From positions 310,001 to 374,000 of the forward strand of contig CAXTJQ010000001.1 in the NCBI GenBank assembly GCA_964244725.1: DNA of 64,000 nt, given 5' to 3'. Position 1 is the stretch's first letter. Each line of letters opens with the position of its first letter. The position numbers and the translations under genes are program-made. Positions 16,638 to 24,902 of the stretch are shown here, piece after piece. The stretch comes from Kumtagia sp964244725 (GTDB lineage: Bacteria > Pseudomonadota > Alphaproteobacteria > Rhizobiales > Rhizobiaceae). The notes under the pieces are model-generated. The model was not told the DNA's origin. It saw only the letters and a list, made by a program, of their open reading frames with translations, and did no database searches.

Positions 16638-18134
16638 CTAATCTGCCTTGGCGGGCAGACGGGAAACGAGGCTCATGCCGATATCCATGCCTTCCAGCTG
16701 GAAATGCGGACGCAGGTAGAAACGAGCCCCGTAAAAACCGGGATTTTCGGCGTCTTCGAAGACGTCGACACGGGCCGCGGCAAGCGGTTTGCGCGCCTTG
16801 GTGATGCTGGACGAATTGGCCGGATCGGAATCGACGTAGAGGTTGATCCAGCTCTGGAGCCAACGCTCCAGTTCCTGGCGTTCCTTGGTCTCGCCGATCT
16901 GGTCGCGCACCATGCATTTCAGGTAGTGGCTGAAGCGCGAGACCGCGAACATGTACGGAATGCGCGATGACAGGTTGTCGGAGGCTGTCGCTTCTTCCTT
17001 GTCGTATTTCTTCGGCCGGTAGAGCGACTGCGCGCCGATGAAGGCTGCCTTGTCGGTGTTCTTGCGGTGGATCAGCGGCAGCAGGCCGGATTTTGAAAGC
17101 TCGTTCTCGCGGCGGTCGCTGATCGCGATTTCCGTCGGGCATTTCAAGTCGACGCTGCCGTCGTCGGTCGGGAACGTATGGGTTGGCAGGTTGATGACCT
17201 CGCCGCCCGACTGCACGCCGCGGATGCGCACCGTCCAGCCATATTCCTTGTAGGCCCGGTTGATGTTGGCGGCCATTGCGTAGGCCGCGTTCATCCAGGC
17301 ATATTTCTGCCCGGTGTGACCGTCGGTTTCCTCCTCGAAAGCGAATTCCTCGACGGGAGAGGATTTGGCGCCATAGGGCTGGCGGGCCAGTACGCGCGGC
17401 ATGCAGAGGCCGACATAGCGCGAATTTTCCGAATCGCGCATCGACTTCCACGCCGCATAGTCCGGCGTGTCGAAAATCTTGCTCAGGTCGCGCGGGTTCG
17501 AGAGCTCCGTCCAGGAATCCATCCCCATCAGCGTCGGCGCGGCGCCGGAGATCAGCGGCGCGTGCGCGGCCGCCGCGATCTTGCCGAGGTCGCGCAGCAG
17601 GCGGATGTCGACGGCCGAATGGTCGAAATGATAGTCGCCCACGAGGCAGCCATAGGGCTGGCCGCCCAGCTGGCCGAATTCCTGTTCGTAGACCGACTTG
17701 AAGAGCGGGCTCTGGTCCCATTTGGCGTCGGGATAGAGACGCAGGTCCTTGAACAGTTCCTGCTTGGATACGTTCATGACGCGCAGCTTGAGCGACGCAT
17801 CCGTCTCAGAATTGAAGACGATGTAGTGGAGCCCGCGCCAGGCGCTTTCGACCTTCTGGAAGGTCTCGTTGTGGATGATCTCGTTGACCTGCGCCGACAT
17901 TTTTTCGTCGAGCCGCGCGATCATCTCGTCGATCGTGTCGAGCACGTCGTCCTTGATCAGGCTGGAATCGGCAAGCGCCTGCTGGACCAGCGTGTTGACG
18001 GCGTTTTCGACCTCGGTGGCGGCGCGCTCGCTGCGCGGCTTGAAGCTCTGCTTCAGGATCGACGCGAATTCGTCGCCGTCCTTGTAGGCGGTTGCGCCGG
18101 TGGAAGCCGTTTCGCTATTGAGTTCGGTGGCCAC
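16638..18134 (-). CDS. tssC: T6SS contractile sheath large subunit TssC
   Basis: The 498-residue protein is a full-length TssC (ImpC/VipB). Recognisable parts are the FQKVESAWRGLHYIVF segment near residue 95, the LVGDYHFDH motif, and the C-terminal RFYLRPHFQLEGMDIGMSLV. The start codon is GTG with GAGG about 8 nt upstream. It polymerises with TssB into the contractile sheath. It lies 47 bp after tssB. Confidence 0.97.
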   Translation of the reverse strand: MATELNSETASTGATAYKDGDEFASILKQSFKPRSERAATEVENAVNTLVQQALADSSLIKDDVLDTIDEMIARLDEKMSAQVNEIIHNETFQKVESAWRGLHYIVFNSETDASLKLRVMNVSKQELFKDLRLYPDAKWDQSPLFKSVYEQEFGQLGGQPYGCLVGDYHFDHSAVDIRLLRDLGKIAAAAHAPLISGAAPTLMGMDSWTELSNPRDLSKIFDTPDYAAWKSMRDSENSRYVGLCMPRVLARQPYGAKSSPVEEFAFEEETDGHTGQKYAWMNAAYAMAANINRAYKEYGWTVRIRGVQSGGEVINLPTHTFPTDDGSVDLKCPTEIAISDRRENELSKSGLLPLIHRKNTDKAAFIGAQSLYRPKKYDKEEATASDNLSSRIPYMFAVSRFSHYLKCMVRDQIGETKERQELERWLQSWINLYVDSDPANSSSITKARKPLAAARVDVFEDAENPGFYGARFYLRPHFQLEGMDIGMSLVSRLPAKAD

Positions 18135-18181
18135 TCGTCTTGCCTCGGTTTGTTGCGGATCGCCGATGTCGTCGTGGCGGA

Positions 18182-18721
18182 TTACGTGTTGTCTTCCGGC
18201 TCTGCCGAGGCGGTTGACGACGCCGCGGCGTCGCGCCGTTCCTTCACCGCCTGCATCAGCGCCGGGTCGGCCAGGAGTTTCTTGAGCTGGTCCTCCGCGG
18301 CCGACTTGCCGTCCATGTAGCGCTGGAGGTTCGCGAGCTGCTCGCGCGCCTCCAGAAGCGTCCGCAAGGCGGGCACCTGCCGCGCGATCGCGCCTGGCGT
18401 GAAATCGTCCATGCTCTTGAACGTCAGGTTGACGCCCATCTGTTCGTCGCCATTGCCGCTGAGCACGTTCTTCGTCCTGAACGTCGCGGCGGGCTCGACG
18501 CTCGCCATGTATTTTTCGAAATTGTCCATGTCGACGTCCGAGAACTTCCGCTCGGCCATCGGCGCTTTCGCCACCTTTGAGGCGTTGCCCGAAAGGTCGG
18601 ACAAAATGCCCATCACGAAAGGAAGTTCGACCTGCTTTTCGGCGTTATAGGGGTCTTCGTAGGAAATCTGTACGCGCGGCGGCCGGTTGCGCTTGATGAA
18701 TTTCTGACCACTGTCCGACAT
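18182..18721 (-). CDS. tssB: T6SS contractile sheath small subunit TssB
   Basis: This 179-residue protein has the TssB (ImpB/VipA) signature: NRPPRVQISYEDPYNAEKQV near the start, LPFVMGILSDLSGN, and the KSMDDFTPGAIARQVPAL helix region. It pairs with TssC to form the sheath that ClpV later dismantles. A GGGGGTGAG stretch precedes the ATG. Confidence 0.97.
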   Translation of the reverse strand: MSDSGQKFIKRNRPPRVQISYEDPYNAEKQVELPFVMGILSDLSGNASKVAKAPMAERKFSDVDMDNFEKYMASVEPAATFRTKNVLSGNGDEQMGVNLTFKSMDDFTPGAIARQVPALRTLLEAREQLANLQRYMDGKSAAEDQLKKLLADPALMQAVKERRDAAASSTASAEPEDNT

Positions 18722-18744
18722 CGCTCACCCCCGCTTCGCATCAC

Positions 18745-18774
18745 ATGGAACACGATTAGGCCGTACCTTGTCAA
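18745..18774 (-). promoter_or_regulatory. Possible promoter upstream of tssB
   Basis: On the minus strand a perfect TTGACA is followed after 18 nt by TTCCAT, a weak -10. It sits in the 76-bp gap between tssA and tssB and could give the sheath and Hcp genes extra transcription. The weak -10 keeps confidence low. Confidence 0.3.
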
Positions 18775-18797
18775 ACTGTTTTCCCCAGCGTCAGCCG

Positions 18798-20123
18798 TCA
18801 GGCGCTTGGCCTCTTGGGAAGCAATTCGGCGATGATCGAATGGAAACTCTGGCTTGCGAGCCGCTCCGCCTGCGAAAGAAGAATCGGAATCGGGCTGGAA
18901 GGCTCGGCGCTCCGGAAGAAGGCCGACACCCCGCCGATCAGCGCCATCGCTTCGGGCCGGGCGAGCGCCGTGTAATCCGGCAGGGGCGCGCCGTCCTCCT
19001 CGGCCGCCACGGCCGTCGATTCGTAATTCTCGGTGATCGAGCGCATCTTCGCCATGCTGAACTCGAACCCCACCGTGGCGTCGACGACGATCGTGGCATA
19101 TTCGGCGGCGTCGGGCGCCAGCGCCTCCAGCGCCGCCACCAGCGGTCTGCCGACGAGCAGCCGCGCCTGGTGGACCAGCAACAGCGCGGGCGAGGACGGC
19201 TCGAAACGGCCGAAATAGGTCTCCGCCGCGAGCAACGCCGCGGCGGCCTCGGCCTGGTTGCGCACCGTGGCCGTCGCGCTTGGCCGGGCAGCCGTCGTCC
19301 CCGCGCCCGCCCCGCCGTCGCCAGCGCCGTCCGCGGCCGTCTCGACGGGACCTGCCGGGGCAGCCGTCGCGGGCCGAAGGTCGTCGCGGGCGCTCTCGAT
19401 GAATTTCAACAGCTGATCGAGGATGCCGTCGAGCACATCGAAACTCGGCGAATAGCTGTAGTCCGTCCGCTCGTCGAACACGGCCTGGATCGCCGCGGTC
19501 GACTGGCGGCAGCGCGTCAGGGCGGCATGCACGGCGTCGACGGCCGCGCGATGCGTCTCGCTGCGCATGACCTGGTTGAGCTGGTTGATGTCGATCTTGC
19601 GCTCGGTCTCGGCCGCCACCGCGCTCCCGGTGGCGATGGCGAAGTCGCGCAGGCTGATCGCCCCGGCGCGCTGGTCCCAGACGATCGGGGCGTACTGCAG
19701 CGGCAGGATCACCGTCTTGCGGTCGTCGAGCACGCCGACGACGTTCTGCCGCAACGTATAGTCGCCGTCGCTGCCCTTCGGATGAACATCGTCCCAGAAG
19801 GCGGCCGTTAGGTTGGCCATCGCCTCGACGCAGTCGCAAAAGCCGAGCAATTGGCCGGCGAGAGCCTGGAAGCGCGCCTCGAGCGCAAGCAGCCGAAGGT
19901 CGCGGCTCCGCTCGAGGAATCCCGCGATAATCCGCGTCTCGACCGCCAGTTCGATTCTGCTGCGGTCGAACGGCGCGCCGGTTTCGGGATCGAGGTAGCG
20001 CTCGGGGATCTTGTTGTCCGCGCCGAGCATGTAGTTGAGGTAGTCGTCGTCGCCCGCTTCGTCGAGATCGGGCCCTGTCGGATCGCTCTCTGAGAGCGGC
20101 GTCTGCAGCGAATCGAAGCGCAT
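18798..20123 (-). CDS. tssA: T6SS assembly protein TssA (ImpA N-terminal family)
   Basis: The 441-residue protein has the ImpA N-terminal domain (about residues 15-160), including GAPFDRSRIELAVE and the CDCVEAMANLTAAFWDDVHPKG segment, which is highly typical. A Pro/Ala-rich hinge at about 255-290 separates it from a C-terminal helical domain with SSPALLLVHQARLLVGRPL and SSPIPILLSQAERL motifs. TssA caps and primes sheath and tube assembly. It is the first core gene after an apparent terminator. Confidence 0.93.
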   Translation of the reverse strand: MRFDSLQTPLSESDPTGPDLDEAGDDDYLNYMLGADNKIPERYLDPETGAPFDRSRIELAVETRIIAGFLERSRDLRLLALEARFQALAGQLLGFCDCVEAMANLTAAFWDDVHPKGSDGDYTLRQNVVGVLDDRKTVILPLQYAPIVWDQRAGAISLRDFAIATGSAVAAETERKIDINQLNQVMRSETHRAAVDAVHAALTRCRQSTAAIQAVFDERTDYSYSPSFDVLDGILDQLLKFIESARDDLRPATAAPAGPVETAADGAGDGGAGAGTTAARPSATATVRNQAEAAAALLAAETYFGRFEPSSPALLLVHQARLLVGRPLVAALEALAPDAAEYATIVVDATVGFEFSMAKMRSITENYESTAVAAEEDGAPLPDYTALARPEAMALIGGVSAFFRSAEPSSPIPILLSQAERLASQSFHSIIAELLPKRPSA

Positions 20124-20140
20124 CCGTACCTCAGGTCGTG

Positions 20141-20170
20141 AAAAAGGCGCCCCCTGGAAAGGACGCCCTT
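20141..20170 (-). terminator. Intrinsic terminator after the OmpA-like gene
   Basis: On the minus strand an imperfect GC-rich stem (AAGGGCGTCC against GGGGGCGCCTT, with one bulged G) is followed at once by a run of T residues. It lies 41 bp after the OmpA-like stop and only 18 bp before the tssA ATG, so it should separate the two genes or act as an attenuator in front of the T6SS operon. Confidence 0.6.
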
Positions 20171-20210
20171 AGGTTGGCGGACAAATGATGCGCGCGAACT
20201 CCCGCCGGCG

Positions 20211-20735
20211 TCACTGGACCTTGATGCGCATTTCGACGCGTCGGTTGACCGGATCGTAGGGATCGGGAACCCTTGGATTCTGCTCGCCCTTGCCGACGGC
20301 TGTCACCTTGTCGCGGCTTATGCCGTTCGACAGCAGGAACGCCGTCACCGATTCGGCGCGGCGTTCCGAAAGCCTGGTATTATAGCGTTCCTCGCCCGAC
20401 GCGTCGGTGTAGCCCTCGACGATGAACGTCGCCGCCCGCAGCCGCTCGTCCTTGAGAGCCTTGGCGAACTCGTCCAGGTTGGCGCGCGCCTGGCCGGTCA
20501 ATTCGGCCGAATTCAGATCGAAATTGATCAGCATGTCCATGCCGGTCGGCGCCGGGACGTCCGCGCTGCATTCTTCCGTCGTGCCGATGCAGATGCCGCG
20601 CTTGGCGCCCAGATCGGCGGTATCGACGAAATGCTTGACGATTTCATCGGACGAAACCTGCGGGCCGGCAAGCACCGACCCGGCTGCTGAAAGCAAACCC
20701 AATGAAACCAAAGAAACGAAGACCGCCGTGCGCAT
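20211..20735 (-). CDS. Secreted OmpA-family peptidoglycan-binding protein
   Basis: The ATG at 20735 is preferred over an in-frame GTG at 20753 because GAGG lies 9 nt before it and the signal peptide (MRTAVFVSLVSLGLL...AGSVLA) then begins properly. The C-terminal OmpA domain starts near residue 65 and keeps the wall-binding set: the Asp in GYTDASG and the NTRLSERRAESV helix with its conserved Arg. The mature protein is small and periplasmic with no obvious lipobox. At the head of a T6SS locus it could anchor the apparatus to the wall, as TagL or TssL extensions do elsewhere. Confidence 0.88.
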   Translation of the reverse strand: MRTAVFVSLVSLGLLSAAGSVLAGPQVSSDEIVKHFVDTADLGAKRGICIGTTEECSADVPAPTGMDMLINFDLNSAELTGQARANLDEFAKALKDERLRAATFIVEGYTDASGEERYNTRLSERRAESVTAFLLSNGISRDKVTAVGKGEQNPRVPDPYDPVNRRVEMRIKVQ

Positions 20736-20771
20736 GGCATCTGACCTCTTCACGAGTAAACGGAAGTTCCG

Positions 20772-20800
20772 ACCATAAGATCAAGCTCGAACGCTGTCAA
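20772..20800 (-). promoter_or_regulatory. Sigma-70-like promoter of the OmpA-like gene
   Basis: On the minus strand a perfect TTGACA is followed after exactly 17 nt by TATGGT (four of six matches to TATAAT). The expected transcription start is about 30 nt before the ATG at 20735. This is the best housekeeping-type promoter I found in the window. Confidence 0.6.
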
Positions 20801-20822
20801 TCAACCGCGGCCCCTCGATTTC

Positions 20823-20840
20823 GGCGGGCGGACGCCCGCC
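20823..20840. repeat. Inverted repeat in the vgrG upstream region
   Basis: A perfect 7-bp hairpin (GGCGGGC, loop of four, GCCCGCC) in the divergent gap between the OmpA-like gene and vgrG. No T-tract follows on either strand. It could be a leader structure or an operator. Confidence 0.3.
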
Positions 20841-20992
20841 TCCATGCGTCGGTCGGCGACCTGCCTCGACGGCATGCGACTGGACAATCGGCGTGCTGAG
20901 TGACGATAATGCCATAGGCTTGCCGGCGCGGTTGCGGTCGGCTGCAGCCCTTCTTGGATGCGCGCAAGAAGATCGGGGGGAGAAACGCTCTG

Positions 20993-22792
20993 ATGCCCAG
21001 TGCGAATACGCAAGACAAGCGAATCGGCAGCCTCGAAACCCCGCTCGGCAAGGACAAGCTCGTGCTCCTCGGCTTCGAGGGGACCGAAACGCTGAGCCGT
21101 CCCTTCGAGTTCAAGGTCGAGGCGCTCAACACCGACAAGAACGTTCTGGTCTTCGACGACGCGATCGGCAAGCATTGCACGGTGACCGTTCAGTCGATCG
21201 ACGGCGACAGTCGCGATTTCGACGGGTATCTCGCGGAGGCGCGCTGGAAGGGAACGCAGGCGGAAGGAAACGCCTACGAATTGATCTTGCGGCCCTGGCT
21301 CTGGCTGCTGTCGAAGCGGGTCAATTCGCTGATCTTCCACGACAAGACGGCGCCGGACATCATCACCGAGATTTTCCAGGAACACGGCGGCCTGGCCGAC
21401 TTTCAGAAGTCGCTGTCGAAATCCTACCCGACCCTCGAATACTGCGCTCAATATCGCGAGAGCGACCTGGAGTTTGTGTCGCGCCTCATGGAGGAACACG
21501 GCATCAGCTATCATTTCCGCCACTCCAAGGCTTCGCACAGACTGGTCATGGGAGACGGCATCTCCGCTTACAAGACCGTGGCGCGGGGCTTGCGTCCGTT
21601 CATCGCGATCGACCAGCGCAACCGGCGCGACACCGAGCACGTCTCCCTGTGGCGTCCCGAACGCAAATTCACGACCGGCAACGTCGCCATGACCGACTAC
21701 GACTTCAAGAAGCCGTCCGCCAATCTCAAGGCCGAGAAGTCGGGCGACGCGGTCTATGACAATGGCAAGCTGGAAAAGTTCCAGTATCCGGGCCGCTACG
21801 TGAGCCAGGGCGACGGCGCGGGCTATGCGGAAGCCCGCCTCGACATGGAGCGCGCCGAGGACAACCGCGTCTTCGCGGAGGGCGACTGCGTGAGCTTCCA
21901 TCCGGGCGCGCTGTTCGATCTGGCGGAGCATCCCGACGACGCCCAGAACCGGCAATATCTCGTTGTCCAGGCGTCTCACAGCTTTTCGGGCGAGAGCTAC
22001 CGGTCGGGCAGCGGCGACGCCAAGCCCTACGAAGGCGATTACGAATTCATGCGCGCCGACAAACCCTTCGCGCCGGCGATGTCCACGCCCAAGCCCTACA
22101 TACGCGGTCCCCAAACCGCCAAGGTCGTCGGCGACGGCGAAATCGATTGTGACAAATACGGCCGCATCCTGGTGCGTTTCCATTGGGACCGGAAAAGCGA
22201 CCAGTCGCGCCGCGTCCGCGTGGCCCAGGTCGCCGCCGGCCAGAACTGGGGCGCGATCTTCACGCCGCGCGTCGGCATGGAGGTTCTGGTCGATTTCCTC
22301 GAAGGCGATCCCGACCAGCCGATTATCGTCGGCTGCGTCTACAACGGCGATAACATGCCGCCTTATGCCTTGCCGGGCGAGAAGAACATCTCCGGCTGGA
22401 AGACGAATTCGACCACCGGCGGCGGCGGCTACAATGAACTCGTCATGGACGACACCAAAGGCTCGGAACTGGTTCGCTTCCACGCCCAGAAAGACCTGGC
22501 CTCGACCGTCGAGAATGACGAGAAGCGCGAGGTCAAGAACGATCGGACCACCAAGATCGGCAACGACGACACGCTCGACGTGACCCGGGAAATCAAGATC
22601 ACCGCCGGCTCCAAGATCACGCTGACGGTTGGCCAAAGTTCCATCACCATGGACCCGATGTCGATCAAGATCGACTCGCCGAGCATCGAGATCACCACGT
22701 CGCTGCAGTTCAAATCGAGTTCGAAGCTTCTCTCGCAGCACGAGGCGGGAGCGACGATGATCATCAACGGCCTTTTGGTCAAGATCAACTGA
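20993..22792 (+). CDS. vgrG: T6SS spike protein VgrG (TssI)
   Basis: The ATG at 20993 follows a GGGGGGAGAAA Shine-Dalgarno and is chosen over a TTG 39 bp upstream. The 599-residue protein has the gp27/gp44-like base (about 1-370), including RESDLEFVSRLMEEHGISYHF, then the gp5 OB-fold core with GRILVRFHWDR and the GMEVLVDFLEGDPDQP spike start, and a short beta-helix needle. It ends without a toxin extension, so it should carry separate effectors or a PAAR tip. It is divergent from the main T6SS operon. Confidence 0.97.
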   Translation: MPSANTQDKRIGSLETPLGKDKLVLLGFEGTETLSRPFEFKVEALNTDKNVLVFDDAIGKHCTVTVQSIDGDSRDFDGYLAEARWKGTQAEGNAYELILRPWLWLLSKRVNSLIFHDKTAPDIITEIFQEHGGLADFQKSLSKSYPTLEYCAQYRESDLEFVSRLMEEHGISYHFRHSKASHRLVMGDGISAYKTVARGLRPFIAIDQRNRRDTEHVSLWRPERKFTTGNVAMTDYDFKKPSANLKAEKSGDAVYDNGKLEKFQYPGRYVSQGDGAGYAEARLDMERAEDNRVFAEGDCVSFHPGALFDLAEHPDDAQNRQYLVVQASHSFSGESYRSGSGDAKPYEGDYEFMRADKPFAPAMSTPKPYIRGPQTAKVVGDGEIDCDKYGRILVRFHWDRKSDQSRRVRVAQVAAGQNWGAIFTPRVGMEVLVDFLEGDPDQPIIVGCVYNGDNMPPYALPGEKNISGWKTNSTTGGGGYNELVMDDTKGSELVRFHAQKDLASTVENDEKREVKNDRTTKIGNDDTLDVTREIKITAGSKITLTVGQSSITMDPMSIKIDSPSIEITTSLQFKSSSKLLSQHEAGATMIINGLLVKIN

Positions 22793-22841
22793 CGCGGGAC
22801 GGATCGACCGGGGTGACGGGCATGGGAAAGCGTTGGGACTG

Positions 22842-23390
22842 ATGGGCAACCGCGTCCGCTTCGAAACGGCCAGGGAACTGTTTGAGGCGTTTCCGACCGC
22901 CATGGAGGACATGACGGCGGCGCCGTCGCCGGAGCCGTCGCTTGTCTTCCTGCGCGCGCTGCTGGCCGGTCCGACGCCGGAGGAGGCAATCACTTTTTGC
23001 GCCTACCTGCTTCCCAAGCGCGTCGCCGTATGGTGGGGACACCAATGCCTGGTCAATCTGGCGGAAGGCCTGATGGCGCAGGACAACGATCTGTTGGCTT
23101 TCGCCGAGAACTGGGTGCGCGAGCCCGAGGAAGGTCAGCGTTACGCGGCGCTCGACGCGGGCATGGCCGCGCGGGTCAAATCCCCCGGCGCCTGGGTCGC
23201 TCTGGCGGCGGGCTGGAGCGGCGGCAGCATGAGTCCGTCCGGAATGGCCCCGGTCGTCCCGCCCGCCCATCTGACGGCCCGCGCGATCAACGCCGCGGTG
23301 CTCAGCGCGATCGCGCGGGTTCCACTGAAGCAGCGCGCCGCCGTGCTGTCGGCCTGCGTGTCGATGGGCATCCAGATGACGGAAGCGTGA
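22842..23390 (+). CDS. T6SS-linked protein of unknown function, possibly DUF6931-like
   Basis: This 182-residue protein is mostly alpha-helical with no signal peptide or long hydrophobic helix. It contains a VWWGHQCLVNLAE segment and a Ser/Pro/Gly patch near residue 130. It sits 49 bp after vgrG and 108 bp before tagH, all on one strand. The position suggests a spike adaptor, chaperone or accessory factor. I suspect a DUF6931-type family but am not sure, and make no functional claim. Confidence 0.6.
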   Translation: MGNRVRFETARELFEAFPTAMEDMTAAPSPEPSLVFLRALLAGPTPEEAITFCAYLLPKRVAVWWGHQCLVNLAEGLMAQDNDLLAFAENWVREPEEGQRYAALDAGMAARVKSPGAWVALAAGWSGGSMSPSGMAPVVPPAHLTARAINAAVLSAIARVPLKQRAAVLSACVSMGIQMTEA

Positions 23391-23498
23391 GCAGGCCCCC
23401 GGGGCGGATCGTCGCCGATCGCGGCGACGGGGCGAGCCGGATGTCGTAAAACTAAATGTCGCGCGTGGCGCGCGGCCATGGAGCGATCGAAGGGACCG

Positions 23499-24887
23499 AT
23501 GACGATTACGCTTACGATCGACAGCGTCGACGCGCTGCCTGACGGCGGGCCGATCCGCTACCAGGCGCGCAACCGCAGCTTCGAGATCGGGCGTTTGCAG
23601 CACCTCGACTGGAGCCTCCCCGATCCCAGCCGGTATATTTCGGGCCAGCATTGCGAGGTGCGGTTCGAGAAGGGCGGCTATTGGCTCTACGACGTGTCGC
23701 GCAACGGCACGTTCCTGAATGGCTCCACCTCGCGGATGAAGAGCCCCTACCGGCTGTCCAGCGGCGACCGCCTGATGATCGGACAGTATGTCGTCAGCGT
23801 GGATGTCGAGGTCGGCGGCGCGTCCGAAGGCTCGGCGGACCGGGAAAGCTCGCCTTTTCCGTTCGAGGACAGTCCGTCGTTCTCCGCGCCGAGTGACGAT
23901 ATCTGGGGCTCGCCGATGCCGGCGCCGCCGCCGATCGATCGCCGTGCGCTCATGCCGGAGCCGTCGGACCGCCGCCGGGCCCCGGATTTTTCCAACCAGT
24001 TCATCGACTTGCCGGACCTTCGCGCGGGCGCGGATCAGGCCCGCCGTCCGCCTGCCGATCCCTATCATGACCCGTCGCCGGCGCCGCCGGCGGCCAATGG
24101 AGATGGACCGGCGGAACCGCCGTTCGCGGCCCAGCCGGTCTTCACGCCGCGCCCGATGCCCGTCTTCAACCAGCCCTCGCCGCGCGGCAGGCCGGCTGCG
24201 CCGCCCGTCGAGGGCGAACCCTTCTCGGCGAGCGCAGCTTCCCCGCCCCCCGCATCGGCGCCCTTCGCGCCAGCCCCCTTTCCGCCGCGCGCCGCGCCTG
24301 TCCCGTCGGCCGACGCGGCCGGCGCGCGTTTTCTCGATGGTCTGGCGCGCGGGGCCGGCGTCCCGCCCGAAATCTTCGCGGCGCGCGATCCGGCCGAGTT
24401 GGGTTTCGCGGTCGGCGAATCTCTTAAGGTCGCCGTCGAGCAACTCTCGCAGCTTCTGCGCGCGCGCGCCGCCGCCAAGGCGATGACCAAGAGCGCGAGC
24501 CGAACGATGATCGGCGCGGCCGACAACAATCCGCTCAAATTCATCCCCGGCGCGGCCGAAATCATCGACGTCATGTTCACCCGCCGCCGGCCCGGCTTCC
24601 TCGACGCGAAACAGAGCCTCGAAGCGGGTTTCAACGATTTGAAGCGCCACGAACTCGCGACCTATGCCGCGATGCAGAAGGCGTTGGCGCGCCTTCTCGA
24701 GGATTTCTCACCGGATGCGATCGCCGCCAAGGTCGGCAATTCGGTGCTGTCGTCGAAGAAGAGCCGCTCGTGGGACGTGTTCGTCGAGCGCTGGGAACAG
24801 AAGTCGGGGCCGCACGACAACGGCATTCTCGACGTCTTCCTCGCCTATTTCGCCGAAGCCTACGACGAGGCAAGCCGAAAGGGCTGA
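23499..24887 (+). CDS. tagH: FHA-domain T6SS protein TagH (ImpI type)
   Basis: An AAGGG before the ATG at 23499 favours it over the ATG at 23478. The 462-residue protein has an N-terminal FHA domain (about 1-105) with GRLQHLDWSLPD, SGQHCEV and DVSRNGTFLNG, the phosphothreonine-binding motifs. A Pro-rich linker of about 170 residues follows, then the C-terminal T6SS-FHA domain from about 275. FHA proteins of this type read the phosphorylation state set by a PpkA kinase and control T6SS assembly. The gene is convergent with the ABC operon, 15 bp apart. Confidence 0.93.
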   Translation: MTITLTIDSVDALPDGGPIRYQARNRSFEIGRLQHLDWSLPDPSRYISGQHCEVRFEKGGYWLYDVSRNGTFLNGSTSRMKSPYRLSSGDRLMIGQYVVSVDVEVGGASEGSADRESSPFPFEDSPSFSAPSDDIWGSPMPAPPPIDRRALMPEPSDRRRAPDFSNQFIDLPDLRAGADQARRPPADPYHDPSPAPPAANGDGPAEPPFAAQPVFTPRPMPVFNQPSPRGRPAAPPVEGEPFSASAASPPPASAPFAPAPFPPRAAPVPSADAAGARFLDGLARGAGVPPEIFAARDPAELGFAVGESLKVAVEQLSQLLRARAAAKAMTKSASRTMIGAADNNPLKFIPGAAEIIDVMFTRRRPGFLDAKQSLEAGFNDLKRHELATYAAMQKALARLLEDFSPDAIAAKVGNSVLSSKKSRSWDVFVERWEQKSGPHDNGILDVFLAYFAEAYDEASRKG

Positions 24888-24902
24888 CTCTGGATAGCGT
24901 CC

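Noticed and set aside
20993..22792. VgrG as an evolved toxin-bearing spike
   Set aside because: The protein stops after the short needle region at about 600 residues, with no additional domain.
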